Assembly: GCF_020687765.1 (NCBI RefSeq)
Contig: NZ_JAJEWJ010000006.1
Location: 62,001-126,000 of the forward strand
Direction: 5' to 3'
DNA length: 64,000 nt
Origin: Sphingobacterium sp. FBM7-1
Lineage (GTDB): Bacteria; Bacteroidota; Bacteroidia; Sphingobacteriales; Sphingobacteriaceae
Shown: positions 18,393-27,221 of the stretch, piece by piece
Layout of the letters: each line of letters begins with the position of its first letter
Numbering within the stretch: the first letter of the stretch is position 1
The notes under the pieces: model-generated
Told to the model about the DNA's origin: nothing
Database searches by the model: none
The model's input: the letters and a program-made list of their open reading frames with translations, nothing else
Position numbers and translations under genes: made by a program

Positions 18393-18803
18393 TTAATCGT
18401 TCAGGGCTATGGTAAACAAGATGGTTAAGACGACGCCAATTACTACGAGATACACGCCTAGGTCAAAAAATAGGGAGGAACCGATCATACCGATCACCGG
18501 AATAGGCTCTTCCAACCATAAGCCGGTCATGGGAGGAAGGTCCAACAGCAATGGCAAGGTAACGGCCGCTGTGGATATCGCCAGTCCGATCGGGAGCAAT
18601 GATAAGGGCTTATAGCGCAGGATTTTCATCGTGTTTTCTGTGCCGTTCGCAAAACTATGGAGCACAAATGCAATCGACGCAACCAATCCGCCGACAAAGC
18701 CGCCGCCCGGGTGATAATGACCTCGTAAGAGCAAGAAAACGGAAAACAGCAGTAAAATCGGTAGTAAATACCGCGTGGCTGTCTGTAAAATAGCACTCTT
18801 CAT
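18393..18803 (-). CDS. mrpB: Mrp cation/proton antiporter subunit B
   Basis: 136 residues, four helices. [20 protein letters not shown] is the defining MrpB motif (HxPGGGFxGG). It is a separate gene, not fused to mrpA; the MrpA product here ends with its own MrpB-N-like helices. mrpA ends 17 bases upstream. Confidence 0.95.
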   Translation of the reverse strand: MKSAILQTATRYLLPILLLFSVFLLLRGHYHPGGGFVGGLVASIAFVLHSFANGTENTMKILRYKPLSLLPIGLAISTAAVTLPLLLDLPPMTGLWLEEPIPVIGMIGSSLFFDLGVYLVVIGVVLTILFTIALND

Positions 18804-18819
18804 ATTTTTCTTCTTTTAA

Positions 18820-21129
18820 TCATTCCTTCTCGGATGATTTTAATCGTAATTTAATCAAACTATATACGCCTAATGCTGCAATCGAGAGCACGACGGTTTC
18901 AAACATGGTATCCATCCCACGAAAATCTACTAAGATCACGTTTACCACGTTTTTGCCCTTCGCTAATAAATAGGCGTTTTCGCCGTAAAAATCGCTGATG
19001 GCGGTGGTATTGGGTTCATAAAGCACCCGTAATGCGATAAGGGAGATGATGATCCCGAATCCCAAGGCTACGATCGCATCCCGGATTAATATGCCCTGCC
19101 GTACAAAATTTATGAACGGTGGAAGTTTATATAAAACCAATACAAATAAGACCGTGGTTAGGGTGTCGATGGTGAACTGGGTCATGGCGAGATCGGGGGC
19201 GCTGTAGAAAACGAAAAGCAAACAGATACAATACCCGATAACGCTCGTTGAAACGACTGAAGTTAGTCGAGACTTTGTGGTTACGATGATATATAATGCG
19301 CCTATTAAAATGGCGACGATGCCGACTTCATACCAGGATAGCGGGGTAAGGTTCGCATAATCGATCTGGATAGGGCCGCTTAACCAAAGCTTATATCCCA
19401 AAAGCAGCTCGGCAAAGAGAATGATTTTGAGATGGTAAGAGCGTAAATATCCATTGTGGATGGTGTTGGTATACCAACCGGCTCCTTTTTCTATGCTTCT
19501 ACCTATTTGACGAAAGATATGCTGAGAAGATACCACATCGAAGCGTGCGAGTGATAATAGTTTCTCTTCGGTAGGGTTATGAGCGAAATATAATGCTGCT
19601 CCGGCGGCTAAGGTGGCGACGCTTAGCGTCAGGACGGTGTTGAAGCCATGCCATAGCTTGAGATGCATATCCGTGTCTGTTCCGGCAATTGCATTTGCGG
19701 TCTGATAATTGAAATAATCGCCCACCACACCGGGAAATAAGCCGAATACTATTCCGAGTACAGCCAAGATCATAGGGGGGACCCACATCGCTCGGTAAGG
19801 CATCTTCACATCTTGATAGCCTTCGGGGAGTTTCCCGGTAAAAGGTGTGATCCCTGCTCTAAAACCTGCTGTCACTAATCCGATGTTGGTGAGAACCGCG
19901 AGGGCCGTTAGCCATATCGCCCAATTTTCTTTTAAGTTCAGTGTTGCTTCATAGATGAGATCCTTCCCGATGAAGCCGTAGGTTAAAGGTAGACCGGCAC
20001 TAGATAGGGCTGCCAATAGGGCGGCTATGAAAACCGGCATCATGACCTTGCGTAGCCCCTGTAATTTGGTTACATCGCGCGTATGTGTCTGGTGATCGAT
20101 GATCCCCGTCACCATGAATAGAGTCGCTTTGTATAAGGCGTGTACCAATATAAAAACACTCATCGCAATTAGGGCATCGGTCGTGCCTAAGCCGAGTAGA
20201 AAGGTCAAGATACCGAGTGCAGACACCGTAGAGTAGGCCAAAATGCCTTTTAAGTCCGTGCGGAAAAGGGAGTGAATGGCGGCAAAAATCATCGTGAATC
20301 CACCGACGACCATCAAGGTCGTGTTCCATAGTTCCGTATTGCCTAACGCGGGTGTTAGACGAGCCAAAAGGTAGATGCCCGCTTTGACCATCGTGGCCGA
20401 ATGCAGGTATGCGGATACAGGCGTAGGGGCTTTCATCGCGCCTGGAAGCCAGAAATGAAATGGAAACTGGGCGGACTTCGTAAATGCGCCAATGAAAATA
20501 AGTCCGATGACGAGTGGATACAGCGAATGGTTGGTGATTTTGTCATGTTGGGCAAACATTTCGCTGATGATAAACGTATCTGCGATATTTCCGGCTAATA
20601 CCAATCCTGCTAAGAGGAAAAAGCCTCCGATCCCAGTAATGCTAAGTGCCGTTAATGCACTATTGCGCGATGCTTTACTGTCGTTATTGAATCCGATCAG
20701 AAAAAAGGAACTGATGCTGGTTAATTCCCAAAAAACAAAGAGCGTCAAAATGTTGTTGGCTAAGACAACGCCTAACATCGCGCTCATAAAAAGGAGCAGA
20801 TAACCGAAAAAGCGGTCAAAATAAATATGTCCTTTTAAATAGCTACGACCGTAGAAGAAAATGGCGGTCCCGATGCCGGTGATTAACAGGGCGAAGAGTA
20901 GGGATAGACCGTCTAGCCGAAAGTCAAAATTTACGCCCAAGCTGGGAACCCAAGACAGGTGCTGGGTAATAGTGGTTCCGTTTGCTACGACGGGCACATG
21001 CCATAAATAGAATAAAAAGAGGATTACAGGTATAAACGGGAGTAAAATACTCCATTTCGTTTTAATAATCTTGCCGAAAGGAACGAGAAGGCTTGATGTT
21101 ATTAAACCTGTTAAAACAGTAAATAGCAT
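18820..21129 (-). CDS. mrpA: Mrp cation/proton antiporter subunit A (NuoL-like)
   Basis: 769 residues, the largest subunit, first gene of the operon. NuoL-like core with the helix-5 glutamate in FVFWELTSISSFFLIGFNND and the channel lysine/histidine region FTKSAQFPFHFWLPGAMKAP. The C-terminal extension (about 550-769) has more helices including LAMTQFTIDTLTTVLFVLVL, characteristic of MrpA. All seven subunits are present, so this is a complete Na+(Li+)/H+ antiporter, predicted to export Na+ using the proton gradient. Confidence 0.96.
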   Translation of the reverse strand: MLFTVLTGLITSSLLVPFGKIIKTKWSILLPFIPVILFLFYLWHVPVVANGTTITQHLSWVPSLGVNFDFRLDGLSLLFALLITGIGTAIFFYGRSYLKGHIYFDRFFGYLLLFMSAMLGVVLANNILTLFVFWELTSISSFFLIGFNNDSKASRNSALTALSITGIGGFFLLAGLVLAGNIADTFIISEMFAQHDKITNHSLYPLVIGLIFIGAFTKSAQFPFHFWLPGAMKAPTPVSAYLHSATMVKAGIYLLARLTPALGNTELWNTTLMVVGGFTMIFAAIHSLFRTDLKGILAYSTVSALGILTFLLGLGTTDALIAMSVFILVHALYKATLFMVTGIIDHQTHTRDVTKLQGLRKVMMPVFIAALLAALSSAGLPLTYGFIGKDLIYEATLNLKENWAIWLTALAVLTNIGLVTAGFRAGITPFTGKLPEGYQDVKMPYRAMWVPPMILAVLGIVFGLFPGVVGDYFNYQTANAIAGTDTDMHLKLWHGFNTVLTLSVATLAAGAALYFAHNPTEEKLLSLARFDVVSSQHIFRQIGRSIEKGAGWYTNTIHNGYLRSYHLKIILFAELLLGYKLWLSGPIQIDYANLTPLSWYEVGIVAILIGALYIIVTTKSRLTSVVSTSVIGYCICLLFVFYSAPDLAMTQFTIDTLTTVLFVLVLYKLPPFINFVRQGILIRDAIVALGFGIIISLIALRVLYEPNTTAISDFYGENAYLLAKGKNVVNVILVDFRGMDTMFETVVLSIAALGVYSLIKLRLKSSEKE

Positions 21130-21210
21130 GCAGTCTTAATGTTTAAATAATGTTGGAAACGTTATAAAATTACAAAATTTCTGCAATTTTTCAGGCGGTT
21201 TTGTGAAATT

Positions 21211-21249
21211 AAAGTAAAGCCCCTCGTATTTTGCGAGGGGCTTTACTTT
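21211..21249 (-). terminator. Intrinsic terminator of acs
   Basis: A perfect 16-bp stem (21211-21226 with 21234-21249) closes a seven-base loop, in the 135-base gap between acs and mrpA, 16 bases beyond the acs stop. Reading on the minus strand the stem is followed by AATTTCAC, with only a short T tract. It should insulate mrpA from acs. Confidence 0.78.
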
Positions 21250-21264
21250 ATTATTTGAACGCCG

Positions 21265-23184
21265 TTATTCTTTCATGGCTGCTGCACCCTGAATGATGGA
21301 TTCCACCACGGTTGGATCTTGTAGCGTTGAGGTATCTCCTAAATTATCGATTTCCCCTTCTGCAATCTTCCGTAAAATACGGCGCATGATTTTCCCCGAA
21401 CGTGTTTTAGGTAGGTCGGAAACAAACTGAATAATATCTGGTTTGGCGATTGCCCCGATCAGACGAGTGATTGTTTGTAAGATGTCTTTGCGCGTACTTT
21501 CTGCGTCTATATGGTGATTGGCCACAATGACATAGGCGTAAATGCCTTGTCCTTTGACGGGATGTGGGTAACCGACAATCGCAGACTCTACGACATCGGA
21601 ATGCATATTGATCGCATTTTCGACCTCTGCCGTGCCAATGCGGTGGCCAGAGACGTTGAGCACGTCGTCAACCCGTCCGGTAATTTTATAATAACCTTCC
21701 GGACTGCGGTAACAGCCATCGCCTGTGAAATATTTATCGGGATAGGTGGAGAAATAGGTTTGGCGACAACGCTCATGATCTCCCCACGTGGTGCGCAACA
21801 TGCCGGGCCATGGGAATTTAATGCAGAGGTTACCGGTCACATCATTACCTTCGAGTTCTTTCCCGTCTTCATCCATCAAGCACGGTTGTACACCCGGCAG
21901 GGGCAGCATCGCATATCCGGGGATGGTGGGGGAGATGCCCGCCATGGGGGCAATTAAGATACCGCCATTTTCGGTTTGCCACCAGGTATCGACGATGGGA
22001 GCCTTGCCTTTTCCTATTTTTTCGTGGAACCAATGCCAAGCTTCCTCATTGATGGGTTCACCTACAGATCCTAGTTTGCGGATGCTGCTGAGATCTTTTC
22101 CTTCTAAATAGCTGTCTCCAAAAGCCATCAAGGATCGAAGTGCCGTAGGGGCGGTGTAGAGGATATTCACTTTATATTTATCGACAATATCCCAAAGGCG
22201 GCCCGCATCGGGGTAAGTAGGCGTTCCTTCAAACATGAGGGAGGTTGCGCCTTGTGACAACGGCCCATATACGATGTAACTGTGCCCAGTGATCCAGCCT
22301 ATATCGGCTGTACAGAAATAGACTTCGTCGGGCTGGTATTGGAATACATTGGAAAACGTATACCCTGTGTAAACCATGTAACCGCCGGTTGTATGCACGA
22401 CGCCTTTCGGTTTGCCCGTAGAGCCGGAGGTATAGAGTACGAATAAAGGATCTTCGGCATCCATTTCTTCGGCAGGGCATGGCGGGTTACCCTGGGTCTC
22501 CACTTTCCTAATCTCGTCTTCCCACCACACATCACGACCTTTGATCATCGATATCGGCGTGCGGGTACGGGTTAACACGATCACGCGGTCTACAGATTCG
22601 CATTGCAATAGGGCATCGTCTACAATCGATTTCAGCTCTAGAACTTTTCCAGCGCGGAATCCGCCATCTGCCGTCACGACGAGTTTACATCCGGCATCGT
22701 TGATGCGGTCGGCAATAGAACGCGCTGAGAAACCACCGAAAACAACGGAGTGTATAGCCCCGATACGTGCACATGCTAACACGGCAATAACGAGTTCGGG
22801 TACCATCGGTAGGTATATACATACGCGGTCCCCTTTGACCACATTGTTGTTTTTTAATACATTCGCAAATATCTCGACTTTCTCTAACAATTGCTTGTAC
22901 GTAAGGATGCGGTGTGCTTCGTTGGGATCATTTGGCTCCCAAATAATAGCAGGCTTATCTCCAAGCTGATAAATATGGCGATCTAAACAGTTCTCTGTAA
23001 TATTAAGTTTACCTCCTTCGAACCACTTGATATTAGGCTCAGCGAAGTTCCAATTCAGAACGTTGGTCCATTTCCGTTTCCAAAAGAAGTTTTCGGCAAT
23101 TTCTCCCCAAAATGCTTCCGGGTTTTCCACGCTGTTTTTATAGGCCTCTTGATACTCCTCAAAATTTTTAATTTGTAGGTTCAT
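21265..23184 (-). CDS. acs: Acetyl-CoA synthetase (AMP-forming)
   Basis: 639 residues; converts acetate, ATP and CoA to acetyl-CoA. Adenylate-forming motifs: YTSGSTGKPKGV near residues 251-262, TWWQTENGGI (A5 type), YFTGDGC (A7), GRVDDVLNVSGHRIGTAEVE (A8) and the C-terminal PKTRSGKIMRRILR, whose lysine (about 597) is the catalytic and acetylation-regulated residue. Length is typical of genuine Acs. Divergent from the UbiA-like gene across a 154-base regulatory spacer. Confidence 0.98.
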   Translation of the reverse strand: MNLQIKNFEEYQEAYKNSVENPEAFWGEIAENFFWKRKWTNVLNWNFAEPNIKWFEGGKLNITENCLDRHIYQLGDKPAIIWEPNDPNEAHRILTYKQLLEKVEIFANVLKNNNVVKGDRVCIYLPMVPELVIAVLACARIGAIHSVVFGGFSARSIADRINDAGCKLVVTADGGFRAGKVLELKSIVDDALLQCESVDRVIVLTRTRTPISMIKGRDVWWEDEIRKVETQGNPPCPAEEMDAEDPLFVLYTSGSTGKPKGVVHTTGGYMVYTGYTFSNVFQYQPDEVYFCTADIGWITGHSYIVYGPLSQGATSLMFEGTPTYPDAGRLWDIVDKYKVNILYTAPTALRSLMAFGDSYLEGKDLSSIRKLGSVGEPINEEAWHWFHEKIGKGKAPIVDTWWQTENGGILIAPMAGISPTIPGYAMLPLPGVQPCLMDEDGKELEGNDVTGNLCIKFPWPGMLRTTWGDHERCRQTYFSTYPDKYFTGDGCYRSPEGYYKITGRVDDVLNVSGHRIGTAEVENAINMHSDVVESAIVGYPHPVKGQGIYAYVIVANHHIDAESTRKDILQTITRLIGAIAKPDIIQFVSDLPKTRSGKIMRRILRKIAEGEIDNLGDTSTLQDPTVVESIIQGAAAMKE

Positions 23185-23287
23185 TCTTTTAAATACAAAG
23201 TTTAAATGATTAACTTTTATCCAATCCAGACATTTTTTTATTGAAAGTTGTCCGTATTAGGATCTGCAAGCACTAATTTAGTTTTTT

Positions 23288-23316
23288 TTTGCCATTAATG
23301 GCAATTTTTAACTTTA
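23288..23316 (+). promoter_or_regulatory. Promoter of the UbiA-like gene with embedded palindrome
   Basis: TTTG (23288-23291) and TAACTTTA (23309-23316, one mismatch to TAnnTTTG) are 17 bases apart, close to the Bacteroidota spacing. The 12-base perfect palindrome GCCATTAATGGC (23291-23302) fills the spacer, a good position for a dimeric repressor. It could also affect the divergent acs gene. Confidence 0.45.
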
Positions 23317-23338
23317 CGAATTCTTATTTTTATCATGG

Positions 23339-24199
23339 ATGAAGCTGTTAAAGCAAGTATACTATTTCTTAATTTATACCAACCTGCTTATAGCGGGCGC
23401 CGCTATGGCACAGGCTGCGCTTACATATCTCTTCTTTCGTGCGCCCTTTGATTACCCGATTATACTCATAGAGGGAGCCGCAACATTGATTCTGTATAAC
23501 TTTAGTATGTTGCTTTCAAAGCCGAAGCATCCGGGAAAATCAGCATATCGGCGCACGCGCTGGATATTTAAGCGGGAATGGTTGTTATGGTTAAAAAGCG
23601 GGTTGGGGATGGTGTTTTTGGTCTATTCAGTTTTTCATATTCATCTTTATACCTTGTTTTTTTTGATCGGGATTGGTGCCTTGAGTCTCGCGTATTCGAT
23701 TCCTATCATACCACTAAAAGAAAAATGGGTCGGATTGCGTCAGTTACCAGGCGTGAAGATTTTTCATATCGCCTTAGTCTGGACGTTAAGTTCTGTCTGT
23801 TTGCCGGTTCTCGAAATGTATTTGGATGGATTTGCGGTTGATTTACACCTATTCCAGACACTTTTTGTCTTGAAATTTATTTTTCTACTTATATGCACCT
23901 TGCCGTTTGATATTCGGGATATCGAGCAAGATTCCTATTATCATTTAAAAACGATACCAAACATCATTGGGGCAAAGCGAGCGATTGGACTATGTTATAT
24001 GCTTATTGGTGTCCATAGTGTCGTCGTTCTCTTCGCCAGTATCCGAATGGAGGTACAGCTGGGTATACTGGCAACAAACTTGTTGATAGCAGTCGTGCTT
24101 CGGCGTGTCGTTTTCCGAAATGCGAGCCGGTATCATTATGCTTTCTTACTGGATTTTGCCTTGATTGCACAATTTTTTATTGTTTATCTCTTTTCGTAA
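23339..24199 (+). CDS. UbiA-family-like integral membrane protein lacking the first Asp-rich motif
   Basis: 286 residues, about eight membrane helices. The loop DIRDIEQDSYYHLKTIPNII near residues 194-213 resembles the second Asp-rich motif of UbiA prenyltransferases. The first motif (NxxxDxxxD), expected in the loop after helix 2, is not visible; that position reads FSMLLSKPKHPGKSAYRRTR. It may therefore be a divergent enzyme or not a prenyltransferase. The gene converges on the dehydrogenase gene and their ends overlap by 16 bases. Confidence 0.6.
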   Translation: MKLLKQVYYFLIYTNLLIAGAAMAQAALTYLFFRAPFDYPIILIEGAATLILYNFSMLLSKPKHPGKSAYRRTRWIFKREWLLWLKSGLGMVFLVYSVFHIHLYTLFFLIGIGALSLAYSIPIIPLKEKWVGLRQLPGVKIFHIALVWTLSSVCLPVLEMYLDGFAVDLHLFQTLFVLKFIFLLICTLPFDIRDIEQDSYYHLKTIPNIIGAKRAIGLCYMLIGVHSVVVLFASIRMEVQLGILATNLLIAVVLRRVVFRNASRYHYAFLLDFALIAQFFIVYLFS

Positions 24200-25113
24200 A
24201 ATTCAACAACCTTCTCTGCGATTATATCCGATAATTTTTGATAACTATCAAATGTCCATCCGGCGACATGTGGGCTCAAAAGCACATTGTCTCTTGAGAT
24301 GAGGTCGGTGTACCAATCGGCTTGGCTGAGCGCGGGAAATTTTTCGATGGGCAACACATCAAATGCGGCACCCAATATTTTACCTTGATCTATCGCTTTC
24401 AAAACTGAAGGGACGTTTGTGATAGCGCCCCGAGCTCCCATTAAGAAAAAGATCGGTTTGCGAAAATGGAAAAGGTATTCGTCGTCCACCATGCCTTTGG
24501 TTTCACGTGTCAAGGGGATATGAAAGCTCAAGATATCGGCCTGACGAACCACTTCCTCCATAGAAACTTCTTTGGCGTACGCGTCAGAAAACCCCGTTTT
24601 GTATTTGTCATAGGCAATTACGTTAACTTCGAAACCCGCTAGCTTTTTTGCCATCGCTTGCCCGTTGTGACCATACCCAATGAGGGCGACTGTACGCCCT
24701 TTTAATTCATACCCGCGGTTTTCTTCCCTGCGCCATTGCCCGTTACACACTTCGCGGTGAGCCCGATTCAGGTTGTTCATTAAGGTGAGCAACATTCCGA
24801 TCATATGCTCCCCAACAGCGTCTTTATTGCCGTCATTCGCAGAAAAGAGACGAATTCCCTTTTTAGCGGCATATGCTTCATCGATATTGTCCATTCCGGC
24901 TCCCGGACGGGCTATAAACTGGAGGTTAGTTGCCTTATTTAGAAAGGCCTGGTCTACCTGAAATTTAGAACGTATGATCAATCCGCTGTACTGCCCGATA
25001 ACGTCTTCCGAATCTGTTCTGCTGAAATTAGGCTGATAATTGTATGTTATTCCGGCTTGATCTAGCCGCTCTAATAATAGGTGGTGTATGTCGTCTACAA
25101 TGAGAATATTCAT
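24184..25113 (-). CDS. D-isomer-specific 2-hydroxyacid dehydrogenase (phosphoglycerate dehydrogenase-like)
   Basis: 309 residues, NAD-dependent. The Rossmann motif is GYGHNGQA after TVALI (about residue 146), the substrate-arginine segment is MGARGAI, a glutamate follows in LPIEKFP, and the catalytic histidine is in LLSPHVAGWT. ARPGAGMDNID is the conserved substrate-loop region. The usual NxxRG is replaced by GARG. It is shorter than SerA and has no ACT domain, so the substrate is uncertain. The next gene upstream on the same strand ends 7 bases away. Confidence 0.85.
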   Translation of the reverse strand: MNILIVDDIHHLLLERLDQAGITYNYQPNFSRTDSEDVIGQYSGLIIRSKFQVDQAFLNKATNLQFIARPGAGMDNIDEAYAAKKGIRLFSANDGNKDAVGEHMIGMLLTLMNNLNRAHREVCNGQWRREENRGYELKGRTVALIGYGHNGQAMAKKLAGFEVNVIAYDKYKTGFSDAYAKEVSMEEVVRQADILSFHIPLTRETKGMVDDEYLFHFRKPIFFLMGARGAITNVPSVLKAIDQGKILGAAFDVLPIEKFPALSQADWYTDLISRDNVLLSPHVAGWTFDSYQKLSDIIAEKVVEFYEKR

Positions 25114-25119
25114 TTTTCG

Positions 25120-26292
25120 TTAAGTTGTTTTCATAAAGTCTACCGATAGTAGTTTGTTGAGGTTCTTTTGGGCTAAACGGGCCGGCATCAGCCTCATCAG
25201 CCGATTACGGAACGCTATAGGAAAGGATTTGTCCCACTGCGCAATTTCTCCAATGCGCTTAGAGGTATCGGTAATATATTTTGTTCGGGACAATCTTCTT
25301 TTTTCAAAGGAAAGGAATGCTCTCCGCACATTCTTTTCCAATGTTAACGCATCTCGTAGCACAGCGACGTCCTCCAGAGCTTGGCAAGCTCCTTGTCCCA
25401 TATTTGGCGTGGTGGCGTGTCCCGCATCGCCAATCAAGAGGATATTGTCATAAGCCAAATGCTTGAGGGGTTGGATGTCAATAATGTCATTCCAGATCAA
25501 GTCATTATCTTTAGTCTGCCTGAGGATGGCAGGGATAGGGGCATGGTACGAACCGAAATGTCTCCAAAGATCGTTGATGGTATAATCTCTATATAGGAGA
25601 TTATTAGGGGTGCTGTTTACGCATGCATACCAATAAATGCGGTTATGGATTAAGGGCGTCATTCCAAACCTCCCTAATTTCCCCCAGGTTTCCGTTCCTT
25701 TATCCAGGGAAATCTGGGCATTGTCAATCGTGGCTCGCCAACAGGTATATCCTGAATAGCGTGGCGCCGAGGCGGGGATAAGCTGTTGGCGAAGGGGTGA
25801 TTTTACCCCATCCGCGATGATTAAAAATCGGGAGGTGTGCTGCGTGCCGTCTTCGAAAAATAAGGTGACGGCATCTGTATGCTGCACTAATCGAATAGCT
25901 TTCTTGCCTAATTGTAGTTTTTGATTTTCGATTTTTGACAGCAGAAAAAGATGTAAGTCTGCCCGGTGAATGGCAAAGTTTTGTTGTTGATACTTTTCAC
26001 TGATAGCCTGCGTGTCTGGTGCTACTAAGAGCTGTCCATGAGCATCTAAAATATGGTAGCTGTTTAGGTAGTAGCCAATCTGCTCTACCTCGCTTCTGAG
26101 TCCTAATAGGTCTAAAGCACGCATAGCATTCGCGGCCAGACCAAATCCTGCTCCTATTCCCTTTAGTTCGGTCGCTTGCTCAAAAAGTATAAAATCGCGG
26201 TTAGGTTGCTGAAAGGCGATGGCCATGGCAAGCCCGGCTACACCACCACCCACTATGGCAAATTCGCTATCTATCGTTTGGGCGTAGGGCAT
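25120..26292 (-). CDS. FAD-dependent monooxygenase (UbiH/salicylate-hydroxylase type)
   Basis: About 390 residues. The dinucleotide motif is FAIVGGGVAGLAMAIAF close to the N-terminus, the DG motif is FLIIADGVKSPLRQQL, and the second FAD motif is LLIGDAGHATTPNMGQGACQ with ALEDV. This is the group A flavoprotein hydroxylase fold, which hydroxylates aromatic or isoprenoid rings using NAD(P)H. The start could be this ATG or one four codons upstream (26304); either overlaps the rsmA 3' end by 26-38 bases. The substrate cannot be told. Confidence 0.82.
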   Translation of the reverse strand: MPYAQTIDSEFAIVGGGVAGLAMAIAFQQPNRDFILFEQATELKGIGAGFGLAANAMRALDLLGLRSEVEQIGYYLNSYHILDAHGQLLVAPDTQAISEKYQQQNFAIHRADLHLFLLSKIENQKLQLGKKAIRLVQHTDAVTLFFEDGTQHTSRFLIIADGVKSPLRQQLIPASAPRYSGYTCWRATIDNAQISLDKGTETWGKLGRFGMTPLIHNRIYWYACVNSTPNNLLYRDYTINDLWRHFGSYHAPIPAILRQTKDNDLIWNDIIDIQPLKHLAYDNILLIGDAGHATTPNMGQGACQALEDVAVLRDALTLEKNVRRAFLSFEKRRLSRTKYITDTSKRIGEIAQWDKSFPIAFRNRLMRLMPARLAQKNLNKLLSVDFMKTT

Positions 26293-27061
26293 GGGAAATT
26301 TCATTGGTTAAGGCAACAAAATCTTCTACAGCGAGCCGTTCAGCCCGGAGCTCATACAAGGGATTGTCGCTCATTCTATCTTTGGGGACGACGGAAGACA
26401 GGGCATTTCGTAATGTTTTGCGACGTTGGTTAAAAGCCGCCTTTACCACACGCCAAAATAGTTTTTCGTCACAATCGAGTGTTTCCCGGTCGTTTCTGGT
26501 CATTTTGATGACGCCCGATAGCACTTTTGGAGGGGGGTTAAAAGCACCAGCTTTAACCGTAAAGAGATACTGTACATCATAATAGGCTTGCAAGAATACG
26601 CTGAGAATGCCATACTCTTTACTGCCTTTTTTAGCTACACAGCGCTCGGCTACCTCTTTTTGGAACATCCCGACCATCTGTACAACACGTTGTCTTTCCG
26701 CTAATATTTTAAAAAGAATCTGTGACGATATATTATACGGGAAATTGCCGATGACGGCCATGCTATCTCCAAAAAACTGTCCGAAATCTAGGGTAAGAAA
26801 ATCGCCATGAATCAATCGGTGATCGAGCTGCGTATATTTCTCTGCCAAAAAGGCGATGGATTCCTCGTCCACGTCAATTAGCCAAGTTTCGTATGCGTCT
26901 TTTTGAAGCAAAAAATCGGATAAGACCCCCATACCAGGACCGACTTCTAATACTTGTTTAAAACCCAAATTGGGATCCAGAGCGTCTACAATTTTCTGTG
27001 CAGCGTTCTTGTCGTTTAGAAAGTGTTGCCCTAAGTGTTTTTTTGCGCGTACGGTACTCAT
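26267..27061 (-). CDS. rsmA: 16S rRNA dimethyladenosine methyltransferase RsmA (KsgA)
   Basis: 264 residues from the ATG at 27059-27061 (MSTVRAKKHLGQHFLND), the conserved family start. An upstream in-frame ATG at 27085 would place the initiation codon inside the promoter. The SAM motif is VLEVGPGMGVL and the catalytic motif is NFPYNIS (NxPY). It dimethylates two adjacent adenines in the terminal helix of 16S rRNA. Divergent from pdxA, the same neighbour pairing seen in many bacteria. Confidence 0.96.
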   Translation of the reverse strand: MSTVRAKKHLGQHFLNDKNAAQKIVDALDPNLGFKQVLEVGPGMGVLSDFLLQKDAYETWLIDVDEESIAFLAEKYTQLDHRLIHGDFLTLDFGQFFGDSMAVIGNFPYNISSQILFKILAERQRVVQMVGMFQKEVAERCVAKKGSKEYGILSVFLQAYYDVQYLFTVKAGAFNPPPKVLSGVIKMTRNDRETLDCDEKLFWRVVKAAFNQRRKTLRNALSSVVPKDRMSDNPLYELRAERLAVEDFVALTNEISHALRPNDR

Positions 27062-27082
27062 TCGTTGTTGGGTGTTGGAACA

Positions 27083-27090
27083 CAAAACTA
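27083..27090 (-). promoter_or_regulatory. -7 promoter element for rsmA
   Basis: On the minus strand this reads TAGTTTTG, an exact TAnnTTTG, 21 bases before the chosen rsmA ATG. It supports the downstream start. Confidence 0.45.
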
Positions 27091-27195
27091 AACATTATTA
27101 TACAATTTTCGGTGTGATTTAGGAATCCCCGTAAATGGAAAGGCCTATCTTTTTTGACGAACAACAAGAAAGCTTTTTATTTACCCTAAAATTCG

Positions 27196-27203
27196 TAATT
27201 TTG
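27196..27203 (+). promoter_or_regulatory. -7 promoter element for pdxA
   Basis: TAATTTTG matches TAnnTTTG exactly and lies 18 bases before the ATG at 27222. It falls inside the frame that extends upstream to 27135, so that longer start is unlikely. Confidence 0.45.
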
Positions 27204-27221
27204 ATTCAAAGCTTTCGGACA

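Noticed and set aside
27135..27221. Longer N-terminus of PdxA
   Set aside because: The upstream codons contain the promoter box and lack homology; family starts at MSEKLKIGI.
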